A program made the translations under genes and the position numbers. The notes below the pieces were generated by a model. It worked only from the letters and a program-made list of their open reading frames with translations. It was not told where the DNA came from and did no database searches. Below, piece by piece: positions 1 through 9,761 of a DNA stretch of 64,000 nt. This stretch comes from Sphingomonas gei. GTDB lineage: Bacteria > Pseudomonadota > Alphaproteobacteria > Sphingomonadales > Sphingomonadaceae. The DNA lies in contig NZ_SRXT01000004.1 of the NCBI RefSeq assembly GCF_004792685.1, positions 186,001-250,000 on the forward strand, written 5' to 3'. Every line of letters begins with the position of its first letter. Position 1 is the stretch's first letter.

Positions 1-69
1 CTGCTGGGCGAGGTGCCGGCATTCGCAGTGATATTCATCGTCGTGCTGGCAGTGGTCAAACCGTTCTAA
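1..69 (+). CDS. hemJ: HemJ-like protoporphyrinogen oxidase, C-terminal end only
   Basis: The first 22 codons read in frame 1 to a TAA and end in a hydrophobic helix closing with VVKPF. This matches the C-terminus I know for alphaproteobacterial HemJ, the membrane protoporphyrinogen IX oxidase of haem synthesis. The position directly upstream of rho is the usual alphaproteobacterial order (hemE-hemJ-rho). Only the tail lies in the window, so catalytic histidines cannot be checked. Assignment rests on the tail motif and synteny. Confidence 0.65.
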   Translation: MLGEVPAFAVIFIVVLAVVKPF

Positions 70-127
70 ATTTGCGGTGTTGACGGACATTCGGCAATTT
101 TCCTGCGCAGGATCGGCGTGACGCCCG

Positions 128-156
128 TTGACTTGCGCCCGCGCCGCACCTAATTC
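128..156 (+). promoter_or_regulatory. candidate sigma70 promoter of rho
   Basis: TTGACT at 128-133 and TAATTC at 151-156 are separated by exactly 17 bases, a good housekeeping promoter geometry. The predicted transcript would have a leader of roughly 105 bases before the rho ATG at 268. The 70-267 gap holds no other gene. Rho leaders are often autoregulated by attenuation in other bacteria; nothing here proves that. Confidence 0.4.
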
Positions 157-267
157 GCAGTTCAGACCACGCTTCTTCGGGCGGCGGTTCCTTCCTCCCA
201 GCATCGCCAATCGTGCGCATCCGCCGACCGACGCTCCCCCAATAGCTTCCCAGCATTCGGACTCCCC

Positions 268-1524
<1,257 letters not shown>

Positions 1525-1530
1525 TTTAGT

Positions 1531-1637
1531 GTCACCCCGGCCTTGTGCCGGGGTCCATCGCGCGGCTTGCCGAAAAGCAAGCGCCTCCTGTCCTTCGCAT
1601 GCGGCACCGTGGATCCCGGCACTTCGGCCGGGATGAC
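1531..1637. repeat. sphingomonad-type intergenic inverted repeat (GTCA-CCCGGC family)
   Basis: Left arm GTCACCCCGGCCTTGTGCCG (1531-1550, continuing to GGGTCCA) pairs with the right arm at 1610-1637, which reads TGGATCCCGGCACTTCGGCC then GGGATGAC. Each arm also folds on itself around CCGGC/GCCGG. The element lies between rho and the TerC gene and could act as a bidirectional terminator for rho. The same kind of GTCATCCCGGCC element is dispersed in many sphingomonad genomes, to my recollection. Confidence 0.75.
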
Positions 1638-1680
1638 GTGTTTTGGTTGCCAGTTCGCCAGCCGCCGCTAGGAGGTGCCC

Positions 1681-2403
1681 ATGCTCGACCTGATCCTCAG
1701 CGCCGCCGTCACCGCCATCGGTTCGCCGCTCGACATCTGGCACCATATCGTCGCCGATTTCTCCAATCTCGGCGATCCGGCGCGGCTCGCCGCGTTCGGA
1801 TCGGTGCTGATGATCGATCTGGTACTCGCCGGCGACAATGCGATCGTCGTCGGCGCGCTCGCCGCGGGGCTTCCGGCTGAGCAGCGCAAGAAAGTCATCC
1901 TGATCGGCATCGGCGCGGCACTTGTGCTGCGGATCGCGTTCGCTCTGGTGGTCAGCTGGCTGATGGGAATCGTCGGGCTGATCTTCGCCGGCGGTTTGCT
2001 GTTGCTGTGGGTGAGCTGGAAATTCTGGCGCGAGATCCGCCATGCCGGCGAGAGCCATGGCTCGGAAGAGATTCACGGCGACGAACGCTCGGGCGTGCGC
2101 TCGGCACGCAGCTTCGCGGGGGCGGCCTGGGCAGTCGCGATCGCCGACGTGTCGATGAGCCTCGACAATGTCCTCGCGGTCGCCGGCGCGGCGCGCGAGC
2201 ATCCCGGCATCCTCGTCGTCGGCCTATTGCTCTCGGTCGCGCTGATGGGGCTGGCCGCCAATTTCATCGCCAAGCTGATCGACCGCTATCGCTGGATCGC
2301 CTATTTCGGGCTCGCGGTGATTGTCTTCGTCGCCGGGAAGATGATCTACGAAGGCTGGATCGGCAGCCATCAGACTCCGGGGATCATCAGCTTCTTCGCC
2401 TGA
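1681..2403 (+). CDS. TerC family integral membrane protein (YjbE-type)
   Basis: 240 residues with several hydrophobic helices and the two internally repeated acidic membrane motifs typical of TerC proteins: DLVLAGDNAIVVG near residues 45-57 and ADVSMSLDNVLAVAG in the second half. TerC proteins are linked to metal-ion (often manganese) efflux and metalation of exported proteins; the substrate here is unknown. The ATG at 1681 is chosen because AGGAGG at 1670-1675 sits 5 bases upstream. The in-frame GTG at 1675 lies inside that ribosome-binding site. The gene stands alone between an inverted repeat and a convergent gene. Confidence 0.9.
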   Translation: MLDLILSAAVTAIGSPLDIWHHIVADFSNLGDPARLAAFGSVLMIDLVLAGDNAIVVGALAAGLPAEQRKKVILIGIGAALVLRIAFALVVSWLMGIVGLIFAGGLLLLWVSWKFWREIRHAGESHGSEEIHGDERSGVRSARSFAGAAWAVAIADVSMSLDNVLAVAGAAREHPGILVVGLLLSVALMGLAANFIAKLIDRYRWIAYFGLAVIVFVAGKMIYEGWIGSHQTPGIISFFA

Positions 2404-2432
2404 GGCGACGGTAGCCGCTGGCAAGCGAGTGG

Positions 2433-2497
2433 TTGCAATGTAGGATTTGATGCGCTGGTATGAGAGCGGCACGCATGCGCATGCCGCTCTTTGACAT
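2433..2497 (+). other. conserved intergenic element, copy 1 (promoter-like head, hairpin, boxA-like tail)
   Basis: TTGCAATGTAGGATTT is followed by GCTGGTAT, an 8-bp perfect hairpin (GAGCGGCA, 10-base loop, TGCCGCTC at 2463-2488) and CTCTTTGACAT. A second copy lies at 17537-17600. TTGCAA and TGGTAT are 17 bases apart, as in a promoter. GCTCTTTGACA resembles the rrn boxA antitermination signal. The rest of the convergent gap 2404-2692 shows no gene. Confidence 0.55.
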
Positions 2498-2692
2498 CGT
2501 CGTATCAGCCGAAGCGGAACCAACCAAAGGGTTGGTCCCCACTTGCGCCTTGCCGGCCCAATTCGCCGCAACTCCTGGCTAACCGCGCTACAACTACCTG
2601 ATTACACGGTCTATAATTTGGAGGACGGCTTTGGCGGCTTGAGTCAACCGCACGCAAAACCTGTTGACCCGTCAAGCGGCGGTCAACCGCGC

Positions 2693-3388
2693 TCAGCCGA
2701 TATGCTCGGCGAAAAACGCCGCGGTCCGCGCATCCGCGAGCTCTGCCGCCTTTTCCGAGCGACGCGCCCCCATCTCCGCCGCGAAGCCGTGATCCTCGCC
2801 CGGATAGTCGAAGATCGTCACCTTGGGATGGTCGTCTAGGGCTTCGTGCATCTTCGCCTGAATGTCGGGGGTGACGAAATGATCGGCGCCGGCGACGTGG
2901 AGCAGCACCGGGTTGGCGATCGCGTGCTTCTCGCCGAGCAGATTGTCGATGCCGACGCCATAATAGCAGACGGTGGCGTCCGAATCGGTTCGTGTCGCGC
3001 ACATGAAAGCGAGCCGTCCGCCGAGGCAATAGCCGACGACTCCGACGCTGCGGCTCCCCAATTTGCCGCGCGCCGCCTTGATTGCGGCCTCGAGGTCCTC
3101 GATGCCCTTGCCCTGATCGAACCGGTTCATCCAGTCGAACGCCTGCTGCAATTGCGCGGGTACGTCCGGGTCGAGCTCGATGCCCGGCTCGAGCCGCCAG
3201 AACAAGTCGGGCGCGAGCGCCACATAGCCTTTCGCTGCCCAGGCGTCGCACTTTTTGCGGATCCCCGGATTGACGCCGAAAATCTCCTGAATCACCACGA
3301 TCGCACCGCGTGCGGGGCCTTCCGGCTCGGCGACATAGGCCGTGAAGCTGCCGCTGCCGTCGCTGGCGTCGATGCCGAGGTTGCTCAT
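2693..3388 (-). CDS. dienelactone hydrolase family protein
   Basis: 231-residue alpha/beta hydrolase. The family's nucleophile elbow appears as GYCLGG with Cys121, and the triad is completed by Asp169 (AGAD) and His200 (EDHGF). These are the carboxymethylenebutenolidase-type signatures. The true substrate cannot be read from sequence. The ATG at 3388 has AAGGA 8 bases upstream and overlaps the stop of the upstream alkyltransferase gene as ATGA, so the pair is probably translationally coupled. A longer open frame upstream of this ATG only shadows that neighbour. Confidence 0.9.
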   Translation of the reverse strand: MSNLGIDASDGSGSFTAYVAEPEGPARGAIVVIQEIFGVNPGIRKKCDAWAAKGYVALAPDLFWRLEPGIELDPDVPAQLQQAFDWMNRFDQGKGIEDLEAAIKAARGKLGSRSVGVVGYCLGGRLAFMCATRTDSDATVCYYGVGIDNLLGEKHAIANPVLLHVAGADHFVTPDIQAKMHEALDDHPKVTIFDYPGEDHGFAAEMGARRSEKAAELADARTAAFFAEHIG

Positions 3389-3864
3389 AGCATTGTCCTT
3401 TTCGAATGCTGCCGCTCGTGCTCGAGCAGCCAGGATTTTGTCCTCGGGCCGTCGCCGGCCGAATACGCGCCGAGCGCGCCGCCGCCGCCAAGTATGCGGT
3501 GGCACGGCACGAGGATCGGGAAGGGGTTGCGCGCGCAGAGCTGGCCGATCGCCCGCGGGCTGGATCCCAAAGCCCGGGCCAGCGCGCCGTAGCTCAATGT
3601 CTCGCCATAGCCGACCGCGATCAGGCCGTTGCGCAGCGTCTCGCCGCGGGCGCTGCCGGCGGGCGCGAGCGGCACGTCGAATGCGTCGCGCTCGCCCGCG
3701 AACCATTGCGCGAGCTGCTCGGCGGCCAGGCGGACCGCGCTGGTGCTGCCGGACGCCGGCGCGCCGTCGGCACCGATCCGGATCGCGTCCAGCACGGCTT
3801 CGCCGCCCTCGATCCTGATGGCACCGATGGGCGTTGCGATCAGGGCATGGTCGCGCGCATACAT
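3385..3864 (-). CDS. ogt: methylated-DNA-[protein]-cysteine S-methyltransferase
   Basis: 159-residue suicide repair enzyme of the Ogt/MGMT type, which takes alkyl groups from O6-alkylguanine onto its own cysteine. The active-site motif PCHR (120-123, acceptor Cys121) is intact, preceded by the ARNPFPILV strand and followed by GGGGALGAYS. The Arg-finger helix region (SSPRAIGQLCARNP) is recognisable. The start MYARD is chosen as the first methionine before the conserved ATPIG strand. Its stop overlaps the start of the dienelactone hydrolase gene by four bases. The functional link between the two is not obvious. Confidence 0.92.
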   Translation of the reverse strand: MYARDHALIATPIGAIRIEGGEAVLDAIRIGADGAPASGSTSAVRLAAEQLAQWFAGERDAFDVPLAPAGSARGETLRNGLIAVGYGETLSYGALARALGSSPRAIGQLCARNPFPILVPCHRILGGGGALGAYSAGDGPRTKSWLLEHERQHSKRTML

Positions 3865-3913
3865 GGCGCAAGACCTAGCAGCCGCTCCGCGGCCCGCGCA
3901 ACGGAGATGGGCA

Positions 3914-4141
3914 GTGAAGATCAATGTCGAAGTCGATTGCACGCCGGAAGAGGCGCGCCGCGCGATGGGGCTTCCCGACCTGGCACCGGTGCACGATCGC
4001 TATGTGCAGATGATGGTGGATGCAGTCGACAAGCAAGGCACCCCCGAAGGGATGGCGGATATGATGCGCAATTGGGGGCCGATGGGCGAGGGCGCGATGA
4101 GCTTCTGGCGGACGATGTTCGAGAGCGGCAACAAGAGCTGA
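3914..4141 (+). CDS. DUF6489 family small protein
   Basis: 75-residue cytosolic protein with no signal peptide. It begins MKINVEVDCTPEEARR and has a C-terminal MMRNWGPMGEG helix. It matches my recollection of a small sphingomonad family (DUF6489) of unknown function. The start is a GTG at 3914 with GGAG 7 bases upstream; a nearby ATG (3907) is in another frame. The stop is one base before the mnmE ATG, so it is probably co-transcribed with mnmE. It lies back to back with the ogt gene. Confidence 0.75.
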   Translation: MKINVEVDCTPEEARRAMGLPDLAPVHDRYVQMMVDAVDKQGTPEGMADMMRNWGPMGEGAMSFWRTMFESGNKS

Positions 4142-4142
4142 C

Positions 4143-5432
4143 ATGGATACGATCTTCGCGGTGTCGAGCGGGGCGCCGCCCGCCGCCATCGCCGTTTTGC
4201 GCCTGAGCGGCCCGCGCGCGTTCGATGCGGCCGCTTTGCTCGCCGGCACGCTCCCCGCGCCGCGCCGGGCCGGGCTTCGGCCGCTGCACGATCCGGCGAA
4301 TGGCGAACTGCTCGATCGGGCGCTGATCCTCGCCTTTCCCGGGCCGCGCAGCGCGAGCGGCGAGGATCTGGTCGAGTTGCATCTCCATGGCGGTCGCGCC
4401 GTGGTGCGCGCAGTCGAGGCTGCGCTCGCTGCGATCCATGGGCTGCGCGCGGCCGAGCCGGGCGAATTCACTCGCCGCGCCTTGCTCAACGGGCGGCTCG
4501 ATCTCAGCGAGGCCGAGGGGCTGGGCGACCTGCTCATGGCAGAAACCGAATCGCAGCGCCGAATGGCCACGCGCGCCGCGGAGGGCGGAGTGCGCCGGCA
4601 GGTCGAGCAATGGGCGGAGCGGTTGCTGCAGCTTGCGGCTCAGGTGGAGGCGCAACTCGACCATAGCGACGAGGACGACGTGGCGGGCAGTGCCGACTCG
4701 CTCGACGCGATTCGTGCGGAAGCCGCGGCGCTCGCGCAGGACATTGCGGAAGTCACGGCACGGCCGCCGACCGAACGGCTTCGCGACGGACTGCGCGTCG
4801 TGCTGGCGGGCCCGCCCAATGCGGGGAAGTCGACCTTGCTCAACGCGATGATCGAGCGCGACGCGGCGATCGTCTCGCCGATCGCCGGCACCACGCGCGA
4901 CCGGATCGAGGCGCCGGTGGTGCGGAACGGCACCGCCTGGCTGCTGATCGACACGGCCGGGCTCACCGATTCGTCGACGGATCCGATCGAGGCAATCGGC
5001 GTCGGGCGGGCGAGGGCAGCGCTCGACGAGGCCGACATAGTGTTGTGGCTCGGCGACGAAAGTCCCCCGCCGCATCCCACGTTCCTCTGGCTCAATCCGC
5101 GCTGCGACGTTCCTGGGCGAGAGGCGCTTCCGGCGCGCGACATCGCACTCTCGGCAGTGACCGGTGAGGGAGTGGACGCGCTCTGGTTGCGTCTCGACGC
5201 TCTTGCGGGCGATCTGTTGCCGCCACCGGATTTGATCGCGTTCAATGCCCGACAGCGCGACTTGGCCGGTGCGGCGGCGAGGTCTTTGTCAATTGCTGCG
5301 GCGCAACATGATCTGCTGCTGGTCGCCGAGGAACTACGCGGAGCGCGCCGCGCGTTCGATTCGATCACCGGCAGGACCGATGTCGAGGCAATGCTCGATT
5401 CGCTGTTTTCGCGGTTTTGCATCGGCAAATAG
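4143..5432 (+). CDS. mnmE: tRNA uridine-5-carboxymethylaminomethyl GTPase MnmE
   Basis: 429-residue potassium-activated GTPase that works with MnmG to build 5-carboxymethylaminomethyl-uridine at wobble position 34. The N-terminal tetrahydrofolate-binding domain (1-115) is followed by helices and the inserted G domain: G1 GPPNAGKS at 223-230, the GTTRD switch, and G3 DTAG at 270-273. The invariant C-terminal catalytic motif CIGK ends the protein (426-429). It is slightly shorter than the 440-455 residues usual in other bacteria. It heads the mnmE-mnmG-rsmG-parA-parB run. Confidence 0.97.
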   Translation: MDTIFAVSSGAPPAAIAVLRLSGPRAFDAAALLAGTLPAPRRAGLRPLHDPANGELLDRALILAFPGPRSASGEDLVELHLHGGRAVVRAVEAALAAIHGLRAAEPGEFTRRALLNGRLDLSEAEGLGDLLMAETESQRRMATRAAEGGVRRQVEQWAERLLQLAAQVEAQLDHSDEDDVAGSADSLDAIRAEAAALAQDIAEVTARPPTERLRDGLRVVLAGPPNAGKSTLLNAMIERDAAIVSPIAGTTRDRIEAPVVRNGTAWLLIDTAGLTDSSTDPIEAIGVGRARAALDEADIVLWLGDESPPPHPTFLWLNPRCDVPGREALPARDIALSAVTGEGVDALWLRLDALAGDLLPPPDLIAFNARQRDLAGAAARSLSIAAAQHDLLLVAEELRGARRAFDSITGRTDVEAMLDSLFSRFCIGK

Positions 5433-5435
5433 CTA

Positions 5436-5451
5436 TGTTCCACGTGGAACG
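5436..5451. other. parS site 1 (ParB-binding palindrome)
   Basis: TGTTCCACGTGGAACG differs from a perfect palindrome only at its outermost base. It is close to the alphaproteobacterial parS consensus TGTTTCACGTGAAACA. It lies four bases after the mnmE stop, between mnmE and mnmG. Confidence 0.85.
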
Positions 5452-5489
5452 GTTTTGACGCGGCCGATCTGAGTCGGTACCGCGCACAT

Positions 5490-7322
5490 ATGCAATTCGA
5501 CGTAATCGTAATCGGCGGGGGCCACGCCGGCACCGAGGCTGCGGCTGCGGCGGCGCGTCGCGGCGCGCGCACTGCCCTGCTCAGCTTCGATTTGACCAAG
5601 CTCGGCGCCATGTCGTGCAACCCGGCGATCGGCGGCTTGGGCAAGGGGCATCTCGTCCGCGAAGTCGACGCTTGCGATGGGCTGATCGGCCGGGCGGCCG
5701 ACGCCGCCGCAATCCATTACCGGATGCTCAACCGCAGCAAGGGCACTGCAGTACAAGGCCCGCGCGTGCAGGCGGATCGCTTGCGCTACGCTGCGGCGAT
5801 CCAGGCGATGCTCGGCGCGCAGTCCGGCCTCCAACTCGTCGAGGGCGAGGCGGATGCGCTGGAGCTGGTTGGCGGCAAAATAGCCGGGGTTCGCTTGGCG
5901 GACGGCACCCGGCTCGTCGCTGCGGCCGTCGTGCTCGCCACCGGCACGTTTCTGGGCGGACGAATCTTTCGGGGTGAAGAGCGCGAGCTGGGTGGCCGAG
6001 TTGGCGAGGGGGCGGCGACGCGGCTCGCGGCGCAGCTTCACGCGCTTGCGCTGCCGGTGGGGCGGCTAAAGACCGGGACGCCACCGCGGCTCGACGGACG
6101 TACGATCGACTGGGCGCGCGTGGCCGAGCAACCTTCCGACGCGGATCTCTGGACGATGTCGCCGATGAGCAAGGGGCGAGTCCTCCCGCAACTTCACTGC
6201 GGCGTGACCCGGACCAACCAGGCGACGCACGATGCGATCCGCGTGGGCCTCGACCGCTCGCCCTTGTTTTCCGGTGCAATCCATGCCCAGGGCCCGCGCT
6301 ATTGCCCTTCGATCGAGGATAAGATTCACCGGTTCGGCGACCGTGACGGCCATCAGATATTCCTCGAACCCGAGGGTCTGAACACCAATCTCGTCTATCC
6401 CAACGGCATGTCCACGTCGTTGCCAGTCGATGTGCAGGAGGCGATGGTCAAATCGGTGCCGGGCCTTGAGCGTGCTCGGATCGTCACTCCCGGCTATGCC
6501 GTCGAATATGATTATATCGATCCGCGGGCGCTGAACGCGAATTTGGCGCTGCCCGCCATACCCGGGCTCTATTTTGCCGGGCAGATCAACGGCACCACCG
6601 GTTACGAAGAGGCGGCGGGGCAGGGGCTCGTGGCGGGTGCCAATGCGGCCGCCTTCGCCCGACGGCTCGATACGCTCACGCTGGACCGGGCGACCAGCTA
6701 TCTCGGTGTCATGGTCGATGATCTGGTGCTGCAGGGCGTTACCGAGCCGTATCGCATGCTCACCGCGCGTGCCGAGTTCCGGCTGCGTTTGCGTGCCGAT
6801 AACGCCGAAACCCGCCTGGGCGGGGCTGCGGCCGAGCTTGGCCTGCTCGGGCGCGAGCGGCTCGCCCGGCGTGCGAGTCGCCTGGATAGCCGGGCGCAGC
6901 TCGACCGCCATTTCGAAGCGTTGCTCACGGCTTCCGCGGTGCATGCGCGCGGCGCACCGGTCGGGCTCGACGGTGCGCGGCGCTCGGCAAAGGAATGGTT
7001 GCGCTTCCCAGGGGTGGAGTTCGCCCATGTGTCGGACGGCCTGGACGCCGATCCTGCGATGCTTGCGGAGTTTATCGAGGACGCGCGGTATGCGCCCTAT
7101 CTCGAACGCCAGAGCGCTGAGGTTGAACAATTGCGGGCGAACGACAATGTCCGTTTGGGTGCGCATCTCGACTTCAGTGCCATCCCGGGCTTGTCGGTCG
7201 AGATGGTGGAGAAGTTCAATGCGGCGCGCCCGGAGACTCTGGGCGCAGCGGCGCGGATCCGCGGCGTCACCCCGGCCGCGCTGTCTGCCGTCCTGATGCA
7301 TGCGCGGAAATCCGCAGCGTGA
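5490..7322 (+). CDS. mnmG: tRNA uridine-5-carboxymethylaminomethyl synthase, FAD subunit MnmG (GidA)
   Basis: 610-residue FAD/NADH-dependent partner of MnmE. The dinucleotide-binding motif IGGGHAG is at 8-14, and the [20 protein letters not shown] segment typical of GidA follows near residue 45. The TGTPPRLDG motif and the FAD-contacting [16 protein letters not shown] segment are present. The C-terminal helical MnmE-binding domain is complete. The gene starts 57 bases after mnmE, with parS site 1 in the gap. Its TGA overlaps the GTG start of rsmG. Confidence 0.97.
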   Translation: MQFDVIVIGGGHAGTEAAAAAARRGARTALLSFDLTKLGAMSCNPAIGGLGKGHLVREVDACDGLIGRAADAAAIHYRMLNRSKGTAVQGPRVQADRLRYAAAIQAMLGAQSGLQLVEGEADALELVGGKIAGVRLADGTRLVAAAVVLATGTFLGGRIFRGEERELGGRVGEGAATRLAAQLHALALPVGRLKTGTPPRLDGRTIDWARVAEQPSDADLWTMSPMSKGRVLPQLHCGVTRTNQATHDAIRVGLDRSPLFSGAIHAQGPRYCPSIEDKIHRFGDRDGHQIFLEPEGLNTNLVYPNGMSTSLPVDVQEAMVKSVPGLERARIVTPGYAVEYDYIDPRALNANLALPAIPGLYFAGQINGTTGYEEAAGQGLVAGANAAAFARRLDTLTLDRATSYLGVMVDDLVLQGVTEPYRMLTARAEFRLRLRADNAETRLGGAAAELGLLGRERLARRASRLDSRAQLDRHFEALLTASAVHARGAPVGLDGARRSAKEWLRFPGVEFAHVSDGLDADPAMLAEFIEDARYAPYLERQSAEVEQLRANDNVRLGAHLDFSAIPGLSVEMVEKFNAARPETLGAAARIRGVTPAALSAVLMHARKSAA

Positions 7323-7942
7323 ACGAGGCGCAGGCACGAAGCTGGATCCGCGATCGATTTGGTGTTTCACGTGAAACAGTGCTCCAGCGCTATGGTGAAC
7401 TTCTCCTTGCGGAAGCGCCGATTCAGAACCTGATTTCGGCGTCGACTTTGGACTCGATATGGTCGCGCCACTTCGTCGATTCGGCGCAACTCGTGCCTTT
7501 GGCTGGAGACGCGCCATCGGGAATGTGGCTGGACGTCGGAAGTGGCGCGGGCTTGCCGGGCATTGTCGCGGCGATCCTCCAGGACCGGCCCGTAGCGCTT
7601 TGCGAGCCGCGCGCTAGGCGGGCGGAGTTTCTCGCGGCGGTGGTCAGGGAACTGAATCTCGAAGCCAGGGTCAGTGTTCAAATGTCCAAGGCAGAGGCCT
7701 ATCGCCCTGACGAGCCGGTCGCGATAATATCCGCTCGCGCGGTATCGGAGCTGTCCCAACTGCTTCGTTCAGCCGCGCACTGCGCCGATTTGTCCACAAT
7801 CTGGCTGCTACCCAAGGGGCGGAGCGCGCAATCGGAGGTGGATGCCGCGCGCGGGAAATGGCAAGGTACGTTCCACGTGGAACCAAGTATCACGCAGCCG
7901 GAATCCGGCATCGTGATCGCCCGAGGGGTGCGGCCCAGATGA
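7319..7942 (+). CDS. rsmG: 16S rRNA (guanine-527-N7)-methyltransferase RsmG
   Basis: 207-residue SAM-dependent methyltransferase acting on G527 of 16S rRNA. The SAM-binding loop [11 protein letters not shown] is at 71-81 and the conserved ISARAVSEL motif is near 140. The GTG start overlaps the mnmG stop as GTGA; the stop overlaps the parA ATG as ATGA. Two ParB-binding palindromes lie inside the coding sequence. They encode GVSRET (residues 15-20) and a FHVEP segment (about 184-189), so the protein sequence carries two DNA sites. Confidence 0.96.
   Translation: MNEAQARSWIRDRFGVSRETVLQRYGELLLAEAPIQNLISASTLDSIWSRHFVDSAQLVPLAGDAPSGMWLDVGSGAGLPGIVAAILQDRPVALCEPRARRAEFLAAVVRELNLEARVSVQMSKAEAYRPDEPVAIISARAVSELSQLLRSAAHCADLSTIWLLPKGRSAQSEVDAARGKWQGTFHVEPSITQPESGIVIARGVRPR
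7363..7378. other. parS site 2, inside rsmG
   Basis: TGTTTCACGTGAAACA is a perfect 16-bp palindrome identical to the consensus parS sequence. It is fully embedded in the 5' part of rsmG. Confidence 0.95.
7869..7884. other. parS site 3, near the rsmG 3' end
   Basis: CGTTCCACGTGGAACC keeps the 12-bp core TTCCACGTGGAA; the two outer positions diverge. It lies 55 bases before the parA start. ParB binding here is likely but weaker than at site 2. Confidence 0.8.
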
Positions 7943-8724
7943 TCTGCATTGCGATCGCCAATCAGAAGGGCGGGGTGGGCAAAACCACCACTGCGATCAA
8001 TGTCGGGACGGCATTGGCCGCCACCGGCATGCGCGTCTTGTTGCTCGACCTCGACCCACAAGGCAACGCTTCGACGGGGCTCGGCATCGGACGGGCAGCA
8101 CGGGACCAGCATTCGACCTATGACCTGCTGGTCGGCAGCGCGAGCCTCGACGAAGTCGCAATTCCGACGAAGGTACCCCGGCTCGATATCGTACCGGCGA
8201 CGCAGGATCTGTCAGGCGCGGAGATCGAACTGATCGAGTTCGAGGCGCGCACGCATCGCCTGGATGCGGCACTTGCGCGCCACGCCCCGGCCAGGTGGGA
8301 CGTCGTGCTGATCGATTGCCCGCCGTCGCTCGGTTTGCTCACGATCAATGCGATGGTTGCCGCCCATGCGCTGCTCGTTCCGCTCCAGTGCGAGTTCTTT
8401 GCGCTAGAGGGGCTCAGCCAATTGCTCAGCACGATCGACCGCATCCGCAGCCGCTTCAATCCTGGACTGTCTATCCTCGGGGTTGCGCTGACGATGTACG
8501 ACCGCCGTAACCGCCTGACCGACCAGGTCGCAGACGATGTCCGCGCCGTGCTCGGCAAGGTTGTGTTCGATACGGTGATCCCGCGCAACGTCCGGCTGTC
8601 CGAGGCGCCGAGCCACGGCATGCCGGCGCTGATCTACGATTATCGCTGCGCCGGCTCGGAGGCCTATATCGCGCTCGCCCGCGAAGTGATCGAGCGTCTG
8701 CCCAAGCTCAGGAAAGCCGCATGA
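7939..8724 (+). CDS. parA: chromosome-partitioning ATPase ParA
   Basis: 261-residue deviant Walker-A ATPase that segregates the origin region with ParB. The motif KGGVGKTT is at 10-17, followed by the switch region DLDPQGNASTGLG (about 40-52) and the DCPPSLG strand near 120. There is no N-terminal HTH, so it is the chromosomal rather than the plasmid type. The ATG overlaps the rsmG TGA, and its own stop overlaps the parB ATG. Longer upstream open frame is rsmG shadow. Confidence 0.97.
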   Translation: MICIAIANQKGGVGKTTTAINVGTALAATGMRVLLLDLDPQGNASTGLGIGRAARDQHSTYDLLVGSASLDEVAIPTKVPRLDIVPATQDLSGAEIELIEFEARTHRLDAALARHAPARWDVVLIDCPPSLGLLTINAMVAAHALLVPLQCEFFALEGLSQLLSTIDRIRSRFNPGLSILGVALTMYDRRNRLTDQVADDVRAVLGKVVFDTVIPRNVRLSEAPSHGMPALIYDYRCAGSEAYIALAREVIERLPKLRKAA

Positions 8725-9611
8725 ACGAACCTGCCCCCCGCAAACACGGCCTCGGCCGCGGCCTCAGTGCGTTGCTGGGGGACAACGTCTCCGAAGCGCC
8801 GGTGTCTGGCTCTTCCGAGCGCGGTAGCGGTTCAGGCGTGCGCATGCTGCCGGTCAGCGCGATGGCGCCGCATCCGGGGCAGCCGCGCCGGCATTTCGAC
8901 GAGGCCGCGCTAAACGATCTTGCAGAGTCGATCGCTTCGCGCGGGCTGATCCAGCCGATCGTCGTTCGGCCGCACGGCCATAGCTACCAGATCGTCGCGG
9001 GCGAGCGCCGCTGGCGCGCGGCGCAACGCGCCCGGCTCCACGAAGTCCCCGTTCTTGTCCGCGAACTGACCGACGCGGAGACGATGGAAATCGCGCTGGT
9101 GGAAAACATCCAGCGCGAGGATCTCAATGCGATCGAAGAAGCTGAGGCCTATTCGAAGCTGATCGGTGAGTTCGGGCACACTCAGGAAGCGCTTGCCAAG
9201 CTCGTTCACAAATCGCGCAGTCATGTCGCCAACCTATTGCGATTGCTGGATCTTCCGTCACCAGTCCGCGAAATGGTGGTAACCGGTGCGATCGAAATGG
9301 GGCATGCCCGCGCGCTGATCGGCACCGCTGACGCCGAGAGGCTCGCACGCACCGTTGCCGAGAAAGGCCTGTCGGTTCGCGAGACCGAGAAGCTCGCGCG
9401 CGAGGCCAAGCCCGCCACGCAGCGCAAGAGCGGGGTGGGGGCGAGCCGCAACGCCGATATCGAGGCACTGGAGCGGCAATTGGGCGACGTGCTCGGTCTC
9501 CACGTCAAGATCGGGCATAGCCCCAAGGGCGGTGGGACGCTGACGCTGGGCTATTCGACGCTCGACCAGCTCGACATGGTGTGCCAGCGGCTGACCGGCG
9601 AGCGCATCTAG
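8721..9611 (+). CDS. parB: chromosome-partitioning protein ParB
   Basis: 296-residue CTP-dependent clamp that loads at parS. The N-terminal ParA-interacting segment KHGLGRGLSALLG opens the protein. The CTP-binding motif GERRWR is at 94-99, and VENIQREDLN follows around 126-135. A central helix-turn-helix (QEALAKLVHKSRSHVANLLR) and a C-terminal dimerisation domain complete it. Three parS sites lie 0.8-3.3 kb upstream. The 3' end is followed by an intergenic inverted repeat. Confidence 0.97.
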   Translation: MNEPAPRKHGLGRGLSALLGDNVSEAPVSGSSERGSGSGVRMLPVSAMAPHPGQPRRHFDEAALNDLAESIASRGLIQPIVVRPHGHSYQIVAGERRWRAAQRARLHEVPVLVRELTDAETMEIALVENIQREDLNAIEEAEAYSKLIGEFGHTQEALAKLVHKSRSHVANLLRLLDLPSPVREMVVTGAIEMGHARALIGTADAERLARTVAEKGLSVRETEKLAREAKPATQRKSGVGASRNADIEALERQLGDVLGLHVKIGHSPKGGGTLTLGYSTLDQLDMVCQRLTGERI

Positions 9612-9643
9612 AGTCGATTCCCCCTGAGCTAAAGCAGGTCATT

Positions 9644-9724
9644 CCCTGCGAAAGCACGGGGCCAGGGGGGGCCAGGAGCCCATAGCGCCCCGCTTGTGAC
9701 CCTGGACCCCTGCTTTCGCAGGGG
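9644..9724. repeat. intergenic inverted repeat (CCTGCGAAAGC family), copy 1
   Basis: CCCTGCGAAAGC near the left end pairs with GCTTTCGCAGGG at the right end, with secondary complementarity (CCAGG / CCTGG) inside. It fills the convergent gap between parB and holA and may terminate both. The same family recurs at 15572-15642. Confidence 0.8.
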
Positions 9725-9761
9725 ACAAGAATCAGCCTGAATCACAGACCCTACCCTAGCC

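Noticed and set aside
2543..2839. 98-codon plus-strand open frame in the terC/dienelactone hydrolase gap
   Set aside because: Its second half overlaps the hydrolase coding sequence, it has no ribosome-binding site, and it has no recognisable domain.
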